Shown piece by piece: positions 43,929 to 52,834 of a stretch of 64,000 bases of DNA. The stretch comes from an uncultured Spirochaetota bacterium. Its GTDB lineage: Bacteria; Spirochaetota; Spirochaetia; Treponematales; Treponemataceae. Made by a program: the position numbers and the translations under genes. A model generated the notes under the pieces. That model saw only the letters and a list, made by a program, of their open reading frames with translations. It had not been told where the DNA came from and did no database searches. The stretch covers positions 496,001-560,000 of the forward strand of contig CALXMF010000001.1 in the NCBI GenBank assembly GCA_944389415.1, written 5' to 3'. How positions within the stretch are numbered: the stretch's first letter is position 1; every line of letters begins with the position of its first letter.

Positions 43929-45527
43929 ATGGCGGACATTAAAAAAATAATACAGGACGGTAAAACTGCCTTGGGAATAGAGTTTGGTTCTACCAGAATC
44001 AAAGCTGTTCTTATAGATGAAGCGCATACACCGATTGCATCTGGCAGTTTTGACTGGGAAAACAAACTGGAAAATGGTGTCTGGACATATAGTCTGGAAC
44101 TGATTCATACGGGATTACAGACCTGTTATGCAAACATGATCAGGGATGTTTATGAAAAATATGGTGTGCCGGTAACAAAGATCGGTTCTATCGGTATCAG
44201 CGCAATGATGCATGGGTATATGGCGTTTAATGCAAGTAATGAACTGCTAGTACCTTTCCGCACGTGGCGCAACACGATTACTGAGAAAGCCGCTGAGGAA
44301 CTGACTAATCTTTTCTCTTTCAATATCCCGCAGCGGTGGAGTATTGCTCACCTTGATCAGGCTATTCTGAATGGTGAAGCTCATGTTAAAGATATATCGT
44401 TCTTTACCACGCTGGCCGGTTATATTCACTGGAAGCTGACTGGTGAAAAAGTGCTCGGTGTGGGAGATGCGTCAGGCATGTTCCCCATCGACAGCACAAC
44501 CGGTAATTATGATTCTGGTATGCTCGATAAATTTGATGCACATATAGCATCTAGAGGATATCCATGGAAAATTCGGGATATTCTGCCGAAAGTATTATCT
44601 GCCGGATGCATTGCCGGTACGCTTACCGCAGAAGGAGCAAAGTTACTTGATCCCAACGGTTCTTTACAATCTGGTATCCCTCTGTGTCCGCCGGAAGGAG
44701 ACGCGGGAACTGGCATGACTGCAACGAATGCTGTTGCGGTAAAAACTGGTAATGTTTCCGCTGGTACATCAATTTTTGCGATGATTGTTCTTGAGAAAGC
44801 GCTGTCAAAGGTATATCCCGAAATCGATATGGTAACAACACCGACCGGAAAACCTGTCGCTATGGTTCATTGCAATAACTGTTCTTCTGATATCGATGCA
44901 TGGATTGGTTTGTTCCGTGAATATACAGCTTTGATCGGTTCTCCGCTTACAAAACCTCAGATTTACGATTTGCTGTATGGTAAAGCTCTTGAAGCTGATG
45001 CAGATTGCAGCGGAATAGTATCATATAACTATTTTTCCGGTGAACCTATTACCAAACTTGATGAAGGGCGGCCGATGTTTATCCGTATGCCGGATAGTAA
45101 ATTTAATCTGGCGAATTTTATGAGAACTAATTTGTATTCTGCACTTGCAACCCTCAAGATTGGAATGGATATCCTTTTTAATGAAGAGCATGTTGCGCTT
45201 GATCAGCTTGTTGGTCACGGCGGATTCTTTAAAACACCTGTTGTTGGACAGCGGATGATGGCAGCGGTCGGTATCCCTGTTTCTGTGATGGAAACTGCGG
45301 GAGAAGGCGGTGCATGGGGTATCGCAGTATTGGCTGCATATGCAGTAAAAAAACAGCAGGACGAAACTCTCGAATCATATCTTGCAAAACGTGTTTTTGC
45401 TGGAATGCCTGTTACAACACTGCAGCCTGAGAAAGCAGATGTAGATGGATTTAATAGGTATATCGAAAATTATAAAAATGCTATCGCTGCTGAAAAGGCA
45501 GCAGTGCAGAATCTTAATAGTAAATAA
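43929..45527 (+). CDS. araB: FGGY-family ribulokinase-type carbohydrate kinase
   Basis: 532 residues of the FGGY fold: [18 protein letters not shown] near the N-terminus, [11 protein letters not shown] near residue 95, [10 protein letters not shown] near 180, [25 protein letters not shown] and [15 protein letters not shown] near the C-terminus. Sequence alone does not fix the sugar, but position directly before araA and araD makes L-ribulokinase the best assignment. AGGAGG precedes the ATG. Confidence 0.85.
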   Translation: MADIKKIIQDGKTALGIEFGSTRIKAVLIDEAHTPIASGSFDWENKLENGVWTYSLELIHTGLQTCYANMIRDVYEKYGVPVTKIGSIGISAMMHGYMAFNASNELLVPFRTWRNTITEKAAEELTNLFSFNIPQRWSIAHLDQAILNGEAHVKDISFFTTLAGYIHWKLTGEKVLGVGDASGMFPIDSTTGNYDSGMLDKFDAHIASRGYPWKIRDILPKVLSAGCIAGTLTAEGAKLLDPNGSLQSGIPLCPPEGDAGTGMTATNAVAVKTGNVSAGTSIFAMIVLEKALSKVYPEIDMVTTPTGKPVAMVHCNNCSSDIDAWIGLFREYTALIGSPLTKPQIYDLLYGKALEADADCSGIVSYNYFSGEPITKLDEGRPMFIRMPDSKFNLANFMRTNLYSALATLKIGMDILFNEEHVALDQLVGHGGFFKTPVVGQRMMAAVGIPVSVMETAGEGGAWGIAVLAAYAVKKQQDETLESYLAKRVFAGMPVTTLQPEKADVDGFNRYIENYKNAIAAEKAAVQNLNSK

Positions 45528-45541
45528 GCAGGAGAACTTAA

Positions 45542-47020
45542 ATGAAAAGCTTAAAAGAGTATGAATTTTGGTTTATTGTTGGTTCTCAGTTCCTGTATGG
45601 ACCTGAAGTTCTTGATACAGTTGCTTCCCGTGCTGAAGAAATGGCGAAGGTTCTTAACGAATCAAAAGATATACCGTGCAAAATTGTATATAAAGGTACG
45701 GTAAAGACAAACGGTGAGATTACTCAGCTGGCTAAAGATGCAAATCATGATGATAAGTGTGCCGGTGTGATTGCATGGATGCATACTTTCTCTCCATCAA
45801 AAATGTGGATAAACGGATTAGATCTGCTGCAGAAACCATATTGCCATCTTCATACTCAGTACAATCGCAATATTCCGAATACGGAAATTGATATGGATTT
45901 TATGAATCTGAATCAGGCTGCGCACGGAGATCGCGAACATGGGTTTATTGGCGCCCGTATGAGATTCCCTCGCAAGATTGTTGTTGGATACTGGCAGGAT
46001 AAACCGGTGCATGAAAAGATCGGTAGCTGGATGCGTTCGGCAGTTGGTTATGCGGTAAGTAAGTCATTAAAAGTAGTTCGGTTTGGCGACAATATGCGCG
46101 AAGTTGCTGTGACTGAGGGCGATAAAGTTGAAGTTCAGATGAAACTTGGTTGGCAGGTAAATACTTGGGCTGTTGGAGATCTTGTCGCTGAAATGGATAA
46201 GGTTACTGATGCGGAAATAGATGCTCTGTATAAAGAATGCCTGGAAAAATATGATATGGCAACTGATCGAATTGATACGGTAAAGTATCAGCTCAGAGAA
46301 GAAATTGCCATGAAGAAGATTCTGGATAGAGAAGGCGCTGGCGCATATACAAATACATTCCAGGATTTATATGGTATGAAACAGCTGCCTGGTCTTGCCT
46401 CTCAGAGGCTTATGGAGCAGGGATATGGATACGGCGGAGAAGGGGACTGGAAAGTTTCTGCAATGACTCATATCGTAAAACAGATGACAGAAGGTCTGCC
46501 GGGTGGCACAGCTTTTATGGAAGATTATACATATGATCTTGAACCTGGTAAGGAGCTTTCGCTTGGCGCTCATATGTTAGAGGTGTGTCCTTCTGTTGCC
46601 GCCGCAAAGCCTCGCATTGAAGTTCACCCGCTTGGTATCGGCGGCAAAGAGGATCCTGCCCGTCTTGTGTTTGAGGGACATCCTGGTAAGGCGATAGTGG
46701 TGTCTCTGATTGATATGGGCGGCAGACTCCGCATGATTGTTCAGGATATAGAGGCAGTAAAACCGATATATGATATGCCAAATCTTCCTGTTGCCCGTGT
46801 TATGTGGAAGGCTATGCCTGATTTGCTTACTGGCGCTCACGCATGGATTCTGTGCGGTGGTGCGCATCATACAGTTCTGTCATATGCGGCGACAGCAGAA
46901 ATGATGGAAGATTGGGCTGATATGATGGGCATTGAATATGTCCATATTACTAAAGACACTAAAATTGAAGAGCTCAAGAAAGAGTTATTCATGATGGATA
47001 TTGCATGGAAACTGAGGTAA
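45542..47020 (+). CDS. araA: L-arabinose isomerase
   Basis: Converts L-arabinose to L-ribulose. 492 residues: FWFIVGSQFLYGPEVL at the start, WMHTFSPSKMWINGL near residue 80, HTQYNRNIPNTEIDMDFMNLNQAAHGDREHGF near 100, EDYTYDLEPGKELSLGAHMLEVCPS near 322 and GGAHHTVLSYA near 440. These hold the metal-ligand glutamates and histidines of AraA. GGAG lies upstream. Confidence 0.97.
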   Translation: MKSLKEYEFWFIVGSQFLYGPEVLDTVASRAEEMAKVLNESKDIPCKIVYKGTVKTNGEITQLAKDANHDDKCAGVIAWMHTFSPSKMWINGLDLLQKPYCHLHTQYNRNIPNTEIDMDFMNLNQAAHGDREHGFIGARMRFPRKIVVGYWQDKPVHEKIGSWMRSAVGYAVSKSLKVVRFGDNMREVAVTEGDKVEVQMKLGWQVNTWAVGDLVAEMDKVTDAEIDALYKECLEKYDMATDRIDTVKYQLREEIAMKKILDREGAGAYTNTFQDLYGMKQLPGLASQRLMEQGYGYGGEGDWKVSAMTHIVKQMTEGLPGGTAFMEDYTYDLEPGKELSLGAHMLEVCPSVAAAKPRIEVHPLGIGGKEDPARLVFEGHPGKAIVVSLIDMGGRLRMIVQDIEAVKPIYDMPNLPVARVMWKAMPDLLTGAHAWILCGGAHHTVLSYAATAEMMEDWADMMGIEYVHITKDTKIEELKKELFMMDIAWKLR

Positions 47021-47023
47021 ATC

Positions 47024-47725
47024 ATGCTTGAGGAGTTAAAGCAAAAAGTATTTGAAGCAAATATGATGCTTCCTAAATACCATTTAATAACTTTCACATG
47101 GGGTAATGTTTCCGGTATCGATAGAGATGCAGGTCTTGTTGTTATAAAACCATCTGGGGTTGAGTACGATGAAATGAAACCGGAAGATATGGTTGTTGTT
47201 GATTTGGATGGTACTATTGTTGAAGGAAAACTCAAGCCATCTTCTGATACACCAACTCATATTGAGCTATATAAGGCTTTTGCTAATATAGGCGGTGTTG
47301 TTCATACGCACAGCAGATGGGCTACTATTTTTGCTCAGTGCGGTTCCGGTATTCCAGCATTAGGAACGACTCACGGTGATTATTTTTACGGGGAAATCCC
47401 CTGTACTCGCCTGATGACTGAGGATGAAATAAAAGGAGCTTATGAGAAAGAAACGGGAACTGTGATTATTGAACGTTTTAAGGATTTGAATCCGGATGAT
47501 ATTCCCGGCGTCTTGGTAAACAGCCATGGTCCTTTTGCTTGGGGAACATCTCCTTCAAATGCGGTTCATAATGCTGTTGTTATGGAAGAAGTTGCTTTTA
47601 TGGCATGGCATTGTAATGTTTTGGCAAAGCATGTTCCGCATGCTATGCAGCAGACTCTGCTTGATAAACATTATCTGCGGAAACATGGCGCAAATGCTTA
47701 CTACGGGCAGGGAAACACTCATTAA
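47024..47725 (+). CDS. araD: L-ribulose-5-phosphate 4-epimerase
   Basis: 233 residues of the class II aldolase/AraD fold. [27 protein letters not shown], then [38 protein letters not shown] with the zinc histidines, and [12 protein letters not shown]. Delivers D-xylulose-5-phosphate to the pentose phosphate pathway. Last gene of the operon. Confidence 0.96.
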   Translation: MLEELKQKVFEANMMLPKYHLITFTWGNVSGIDRDAGLVVIKPSGVEYDEMKPEDMVVVDLDGTIVEGKLKPSSDTPTHIELYKAFANIGGVVHTHSRWATIFAQCGSGIPALGTTHGDYFYGEIPCTRLMTEDEIKGAYEKETGTVIIERFKDLNPDDIPGVLVNSHGPFAWGTSPSNAVHNAVVMEEVAFMAWHCNVLAKHVPHAMQQTLLDKHYLRKHGANAYYGQGNTH

Positions 47726-47780
47726 GCATGTGAGATATCTGCTTCTGGTGTTCGTATGAGTGGATATCTCTTTCCATATG

Positions 47781-47850
47781 ATACGTGTATAAAACAGAAT
47801 ATACCTGTGTGGGTATATACGCCTCCGCTGTTTTATGCACGTATTTTTAT
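47781..47850 (+). terminator. Large structured terminator after araD
   Basis: Arms 47781-47797 and 47828-47844 pair over 17 bases with one G-U, followed by TTTTT. Between them a second hairpin forms (ATATACC 47799-47805 with GGTATAT 47812-47818). Confidence 0.8.
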
Positions 47851-47957
47851 TGAGTTGTATACTTTTTGTAATGCCCCATAGGTAAAATTGTATTTGTCTT
47901 TTTTAGTAAGGTATGGTAAACTAATATATAACAAATAATTATAAAAGGATTTCTGTG

Positions 47958-49079
47958 ATGGCACACTCCGTCCCCAAATATATGTTTCTTGTAAACTGGG
48001 TTAAGGATCAGATTGCGCAGGGTGAATTAAAGTATGGAGATAAGCTATATTCTGAAAATGAACTGTGCAGTATTTTTGGTATCAGCCGGCAGACAGTAAG
48101 ACAGGCGATTGGAATTCTTGAGCAAGAAAAATATCTTGAACGTCATCGGGGAAGCGGAACATTTATTGTTTTTAATCAGAGTGATCATCGTGTCCCGACG
48201 AAGAAGATTGGTGTTATATCAACATATGTCGGTGAATATATTTTTACCAACATATTACGCAGTATAGAGTCAGTGCTTGCAAATAATGGTTATACCATGC
48301 AGCTTACATTCACACATAATAAGATTGAGAATGAGCGGCGTGCGTTGCAGACGATGCTTGATTCTGATGTTGATGGAATTATTGTTGAGCCAACGAAAAG
48401 CGGATTACCGAACCCGAACATTTCTATGTACCACGATATTATGCATCGCGGTATACCATTGATTTTCTTTAACGCGGCGTATCCGGAAGAATCGTTTCCG
48501 GTAGTTTCGTTGAATGATACCGCTGCGGGTGCGCTTGCGGTAAATTATCTTATACGTGCTGGCCATCAAAAAATAGGCGGGTTGTTTCAGTCTGATGATA
48601 TTCAGGGCAGACTTCGTTACAGCGGTTTTCTTCAGGCGCTTATGAAAGCGAATATTTCGTTAAATGGTGAGAATATTATCTGGTATACGACAGAAGATAT
48701 AGAAGATTTACCGTTATATCCGGAGCGGATTATAAAACGTCTGATTGGCTGCACTGGTGTGGTGTGTTATAATGATCAAATCGGAGCGAAACTGGTGAAG
48801 ATTCTTCGTCAGGCGGGCATTGCTGTTCCTGAGCAAATATCAATAGTGAGCATTGATAATTCTGATATTGCATCTATGTGTGAGGTGCCTCTGACATCGA
48901 TAGCAAATCCGGTAAATCTGCTTGGGGAAACCGTTGCTCAGAATATCCTTACTCTGATACAAAATCCGCATTTTGATGCGGGGGTCCAATTTGTTCCAGA
49001 AATAGTTGAACGTGATTCTGTAAAAAAACTTGCGGTATCTGATTCTCAAGATTCTTCACAGATTTTTTCCAATAATTAA
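47958..49079 (+). CDS. araR: AraR-type GntR/LacI hybrid regulator
   Basis: 373 residues. N-terminal GntR winged helix (KYMFLVNWVKDQIAQGELKYGDKLYSENELCSIFGISRQTVRQAIGILEQEKYLERHRGSGTFI) joined to a LacI-type periplasmic-binding domain (KKIGVISTYVGEY, DGIIVEPTKSG, GVVCYNDQIGAKLV, ISIVSIDNSDI). This order defines AraR, a repressor released by L-arabinose. Downstream of araD behind a terminator; ATG 47958 is favoured over GTG 47955 by AAAAGGA spacing. A weak promoter TTGTCT-N17-TAAACT lies just upstream. Confidence 0.9.
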   Translation: MAHSVPKYMFLVNWVKDQIAQGELKYGDKLYSENELCSIFGISRQTVRQAIGILEQEKYLERHRGSGTFIVFNQSDHRVPTKKIGVISTYVGEYIFTNILRSIESVLANNGYTMQLTFTHNKIENERRALQTMLDSDVDGIIVEPTKSGLPNPNISMYHDIMHRGIPLIFFNAAYPEESFPVVSLNDTAAGALAVNYLIRAGHQKIGGLFQSDDIQGRLRYSGFLQALMKANISLNGENIIWYTTEDIEDLPLYPERIIKRLIGCTGVVCYNDQIGAKLVKILRQAGIAVPEQISIVSIDNSDIASMCEVPLTSIANPVNLLGETVAQNILTLIQNPHFDAGVQFVPEIVERDSVKKLAVSDSQDSSQIFSNN

Positions 49080-49082
49080 AAT

Positions 49083-49112
49083 AAAAGAGCTGCCTGAAAG
49101 GCAGCCCTTTTA
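49083..49112. terminator. Bidirectional terminator between araR and the barrel-protein gene
   Basis: GCTGCC (49089-49094) pairs with GGCAGC (49100-49105), flanked by A and T runs on either side, serving both convergent genes. Confidence 0.8.
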
Positions 49113-49125
49113 TTAGACAGATGTG

Positions 49126-50268
49126 CTAGTAAGTGAATTTCCATGAAATAGGAACTGCAAATCCTGCTGCGTATTCGTCTTTATCATTGTCCTTTTCATT
49201 AACGAATATTTTGCATCCGGCAAGAATCGTATGCCGTTTTCCGATATTGAATTCAAAGCGGGGATAGATTTCCCATCGGTCCCGGCTTTTCCAATCATAG
49301 TCGGAATTATTATACCATAACGCAAAATATGAGGCTGAAACATCAAAACGTACTTGCTTTGTAATACCCATCCCAAAGAGGAATGCAGCATAGAACGGAT
49401 TATAGTGATTGTTTTTCTCTGCGAATCCGGGTTCAAGATCTGCGGCGATGGTAAAGTTTCCGAAATTAAAGCGAACGGTTAGATCTATTAAATGTGCTGG
49501 ATCGTTGCCGCGGCTATAATTAAATTCATAACTGTCTATTTTGCGATAATAGCGCTCTTTATCAATGGCAGAATTGGCAAAATAGGCGATACCGGTTCCT
49601 CTGAATGTGTATCCTCCACCGATATACAGCCCCTTTATGCCTGAGAAACTGGCATTGATACCGAATGTGGGAGAACCTGATGTTTTTACTTTAAGAAAAC
49701 CGCCGATTGTGAGCGCGTTGCTCAGCAGAGAAAAATCTACTCCCGCGTTCAGCTGCAGCTCAAATTCATCATTAGCATTCCACCATGTCTGTTCAACAGG
49801 AAGATTGAGCCCTATATTTACAAAATCAGCTACTTTGAATGTGGCCCCAAACCCGTTTCTTCCGTAATTACCGTCGATAGTATAATCATCATACACATTC
49901 ATATACGATCCCTGGGTGACCTGGTAGAAACAGTTGCCGACAGCGAGTTCTACCCACTGTGCAGGACGGAACCATACATTCGCCTTTTTCATCTCTCCTT
50001 TAAATTTATATGTGTCGCCTGTATTCTGCTGACCGGTGAGCATCAGTTTATATTCGGCCTGAACACTAAACGCACCGTAATGAACAATCCCTGATACGGT
50101 ATCATATAATCCTCCAAAGCCAAAATCTGTGTGATAATTAGGTGCTCCCTCTGGCAGCTGGATCATAATACCTTCTGAACCTAATTCATTGCTGACTGTG
50201 TAGTCCTGAGATACTGCAATACCGACAGCAAATAAAAGAACAGCTGCCGCTGTTATCAGTTTTTTCAT
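49126..50268 (-). CDS. Predicted outer-membrane beta-barrel protein
   Basis: 380 residues. Signal peptide (MKKLITAAAVLLFAVGIAVSQ), then alternating amphipathic strands such as GAFSVQAEYKLML, VDFSLLSNALTIGGFLKVK, LIDLTVRFNFGNFTIAADLEPGF. It ends in GFAVPISWKFTY, an aromatic-terminated strand like a BAM signal. No named family is recognised. Second gene of a two-gene minus-strand unit with a paralogue, next to the arabinose genes; sugar or oligosaccharide passage is a guess. Confidence 0.7.
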   Translation of the reverse strand: MKKLITAAAVLLFAVGIAVSQDYTVSNELGSEGIMIQLPEGAPNYHTDFGFGGLYDTVSGIVHYGAFSVQAEYKLMLTGQQNTGDTYKFKGEMKKANVWFRPAQWVELAVGNCFYQVTQGSYMNVYDDYTIDGNYGRNGFGATFKVADFVNIGLNLPVEQTWWNANDEFELQLNAGVDFSLLSNALTIGGFLKVKTSGSPTFGINASFSGIKGLYIGGGYTFRGTGIAYFANSAIDKERYYRKIDSYEFNYSRGNDPAHLIDLTVRFNFGNFTIAADLEPGFAEKNNHYNPFYAAFLFGMGITKQVRFDVSASYFALWYNNSDYDWKSRDRWEIYPRFEFNIGKRHTILAGCKIFVNEKDNDKDEYAAGFAVPISWKFTY

Positions 50269-50357
50269 TTCTTCTCCTTAAAATAGTAGCGAGTATAAAA
50301 ATATATTTTGGAATATTCAGAATATCGACAGAATGCGGTTCAGCGTTTATTGAATTT

Positions 50358-51416
50358 TTATGCATCATCTGAGATTCGTGTGGAGTGAGACTGCCGGATA
50401 CTGTATTTCCATGTGATCGGAATACTCCATGATAGTTGATTATCCTGCAGAGAGAGAAGAACGCCAGTAGTAAGAAGATTTTTTCCGCATGAAAAAGAAA
50501 AATACGGATATATTTCCCATAATTCTTGTTTTGTATTGGACTTGTTGAATACGGCGAAATATTTTATTTTTGATTTAAGCCGTAACGATGTTGTTTCTGC
50601 TGCATATAACCGGATGGAAGGCAGTATGCCGCAGTACAAAGCTGCCAGTCCGTTCTTGTCTATACCCGCTTCTCCTTCTGCTGCGGTTGAAAATATCTTT
50701 CCTTTATATGCAAAGGAAAGCGTTGCAAGGTGCAGTATTTCTGTTTGTAAGCGTTCCAGCTCTCCGGCATCTTCTGCGGCTGATGTTCCGTTATATGTGT
50801 ATCCGAGACCTGCTTCAAGTATTTTTCCCTGCTGCCAGGAGGCGAATAGAGCTGCACTAAAATCTGTGTTGCCATAGTAACGTACCATCGCACCAGTTGC
50901 AAAACCTGCCGGCAGTTGTGCTGTCAAAGCCGCTGCGCCTTGGAGCTCAAAGCCATCATCTGTGAAATATTGCTGAGACACCGGCATATGCAATGTTGCG
51001 CACATGTTTAAAAAATTGTAGGAGACACTTATGCCGTCTTGCCCATAGTTGGCATCAGTTGCATAATCGTCTATTACGGTAAAAAACGATCCAGGAAGTG
51101 CTTGATCGAGATCTTTACCAACTGCAAATTCAAGTTGCGGAAGGGGAAAGAAACGAACCAGAGCTTTTCCGATAATACCTGTAATACGGTTTGTGGAACC
51201 TGAAATATTAAACATGTACCGGGTTTCTGCTTCAAAATGTTCTGTTGTAAATCGTGCATATACTTTATCATACATGCCTCCGAAATTTGGTGTGTGATTT
51301 GATGTTCCTGCAAGTGGTTTAATAGAGATCTTATTATATGCAGACCATGTTTGAGCCAGTGCGCAGGAAGCCGCACACCATAGGATTAAGGCTGGGATCA
51401 GATAATGGTTTTTCAT
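50358..51416 (-). CDS. Predicted outer-membrane beta-barrel protein, paralogue
   Basis: 352 residues. Signal peptide ends ALAQ before TWSAYNK. Strand pattern and motifs match the downstream gene: FGGMYDKVYARFTTEHFEAETRYMFNISG, AVGKDLDQALPGSFFTVIDDYATDANYGQDG, LWEIYPYFSF, and WSIPITWKYSI at the end of the barrel. Unlike the partner it has about 11 further polar residues after that aromatic strand, so the usual C-terminal aromatic signal is not terminal. Confidence 0.7.
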   Translation of the reverse strand: MKNHYLIPALILWCAASCALAQTWSAYNKISIKPLAGTSNHTPNFGGMYDKVYARFTTEHFEAETRYMFNISGSTNRITGIIGKALVRFFPLPQLEFAVGKDLDQALPGSFFTVIDDYATDANYGQDGISVSYNFLNMCATLHMPVSQQYFTDDGFELQGAAALTAQLPAGFATGAMVRYYGNTDFSAALFASWQQGKILEAGLGYTYNGTSAAEDAGELERLQTEILHLATLSFAYKGKIFSTAAEGEAGIDKNGLAALYCGILPSIRLYAAETTSLRLKSKIKYFAVFNKSNTKQELWEIYPYFSFSCGKNLLTTGVLLSLQDNQLSWSIPITWKYSIRQSHSTRISDDA

Positions 51417-51556
51417 GCGGCATATTATAAATAAAAGAAATTATTTTGTCTTATATATTTGTTATATACAAATAAAGGGGCTCTTTTCTGATTCTTACAA
51501 ATGATTTTATCTAATGTATATAGATCTTCTACTGGAAAGAAAGCCGTTAAATACAG

Positions 51557-51642
51557 TATAATAGCAAAACAAAGACCGTTTCCGTGTGAGAGTGAACTTT
51601 CTGAGTGCAGCCTGAATCACTGCGGATAACGGTTCTTTTTTT
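51557..51642 (+). promoter_or_regulatory. Promoter and terminator-like leader of the M29 aminopeptidase gene
   Basis: TATAAT at 51557-51562 (no clear -35). The leader carries CCGTT (51576-51580) pairing with AACGG (51628-51632), with flanking AGA/TCT pairing, directly followed by seven Ts (51636-51642), then the AGGAG of the gene. This looks like an attenuator in the 5' leader. Confidence 0.45.
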
Positions 51643-51652
51643 AGGAGTCGTT

Positions 51653-52768
51653 ATGCATGATCCTCGTATAGATACACTTGCTCATCTTTTGGTTTCTTAT
51701 TCTGTAAAGGTGCAAAAAGGAGAAAGAGTTCTGATCCAGGCAAATGGAAGTACGTTTCCTCTGGTAAAAGCTCTTGTCCGTGAAGTATATGCTGCTGGTG
51801 GTCTGCCGTTTATCGGTTTGGGCGACCGTTCTCTTGAACGTGAAATTCTGCTTCAGGCAGACGAAGAACAGCTGAAAACCTGGGCTGATTATGATCTGGC
51901 TCGTATGAAATTGATGGATTGTTATATTGGGTTTTCAGCGCCGGATAATCAGAGTGAGTGGAATGATATTCCTCCTGAAAATGTTGAATTGTTTAACACA
52001 ATATATAACAAGCGTGTGCATATGGAACAGAGACTTAATCATACTCGCTGGGTTGTATTGAGGTATCCTACACCGGCGTTTGCACAGCTGGCCAATATGA
52101 GTACAGAAGAATTTGAAAATTTCTTTTTCAATGTATGTACTGTCGATTATGCGCGGATGTCTCAAGCTATGGATGCGCTCGCTTTACGTATGTCTCGTAC
52201 TGATATGGTGCGAATTACAGGACCGGGAACAGATATTTCTTTCTCAATACGTGGAATGCCTCAGATTAAATGTGCCGGTGAGATGAATATTCCTGATGGT
52301 GAATTATACACCGCACCTGTGCGAAACAGTGTAAATGGACGCATTTCGTATAATACGCCATCCCTGCAATCAGGATTTGTCTTTGAAAATATTTGTTTTG
52401 AATTTAAAGACGGCAAAATCATATCGGCCTCGTCAAATGATACACAGCGTCTTAATCGGATTCTTGATACAGATGAAGGAGCCCGTTTTGTAGGAGAATT
52501 CTCATTTGGCCTTAATCCGTATATCCTGTTTCCGATGAAGGAAACACTTTTCGATGAAAAAATTTCAGGGTCAATACATTTTACACCGGGAAACGCATAT
52601 GCAGATTGCGATAACGGAAACCGATCATCTGTACATTGGGATTTAGTTCTGATTCAGCGTGCTGAGTTTGGCGGTGGTGAAATCTATTTTGATGGAGAGC
52701 TGATACGAAAAGATGGATTATTTGTCCCTCCTGAACTGCACTGCCTTAATCCAGAGCATCTTATATAA
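51653..52768 (+). CDS. M29-family aminopeptidase
   Basis: 371 residues of the aminopeptidase T/AmpS family. DPRIDTLAHLLVSYSVKVQKGERVLIQ at the N-terminus; metal-ligand region FVGEFSFGLNPY near residue 281, then GSIHFTPGNAYADCDNGNRSSVHWDLVL near 310-340 with two His and one Asp. Cuts N-terminal residues from peptides using two metal ions. ATG 51653 with AGGAG is preferred over the upstream open frame. Followed by a strong bidirectional terminator. Confidence 0.92.
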   Translation: MHDPRIDTLAHLLVSYSVKVQKGERVLIQANGSTFPLVKALVREVYAAGGLPFIGLGDRSLEREILLQADEEQLKTWADYDLARMKLMDCYIGFSAPDNQSEWNDIPPENVELFNTIYNKRVHMEQRLNHTRWVVLRYPTPAFAQLANMSTEEFENFFFNVCTVDYARMSQAMDALALRMSRTDMVRITGPGTDISFSIRGMPQIKCAGEMNIPDGELYTAPVRNSVNGRISYNTPSLQSGFVFENICFEFKDGKIISASSNDTQRLNRILDTDEGARFVGEFSFGLNPYILFPMKETLFDEKISGSIHFTPGNAYADCDNGNRSSVHWDLVLIQRAEFGGGEIYFDGELIRKDGLFVPPELHCLNPEHLI

Positions 52769-52783
52769 TTTTTGGTGATATTG

Positions 52784-52823
52784 AAAACAAGGGATACAGA
52801 TGGTGTCTGTATCCCTTGTTTTT
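52784..52823. terminator. Bidirectional terminator between the aminopeptidase and GSIII genes
   Basis: A 16-bp perfect stem (52785-52800 with 52806-52821) and a 5-base loop, flanked by As and Ts. Confidence 0.93.
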
Positions 52824-52834
52824 ACGGAACATCT

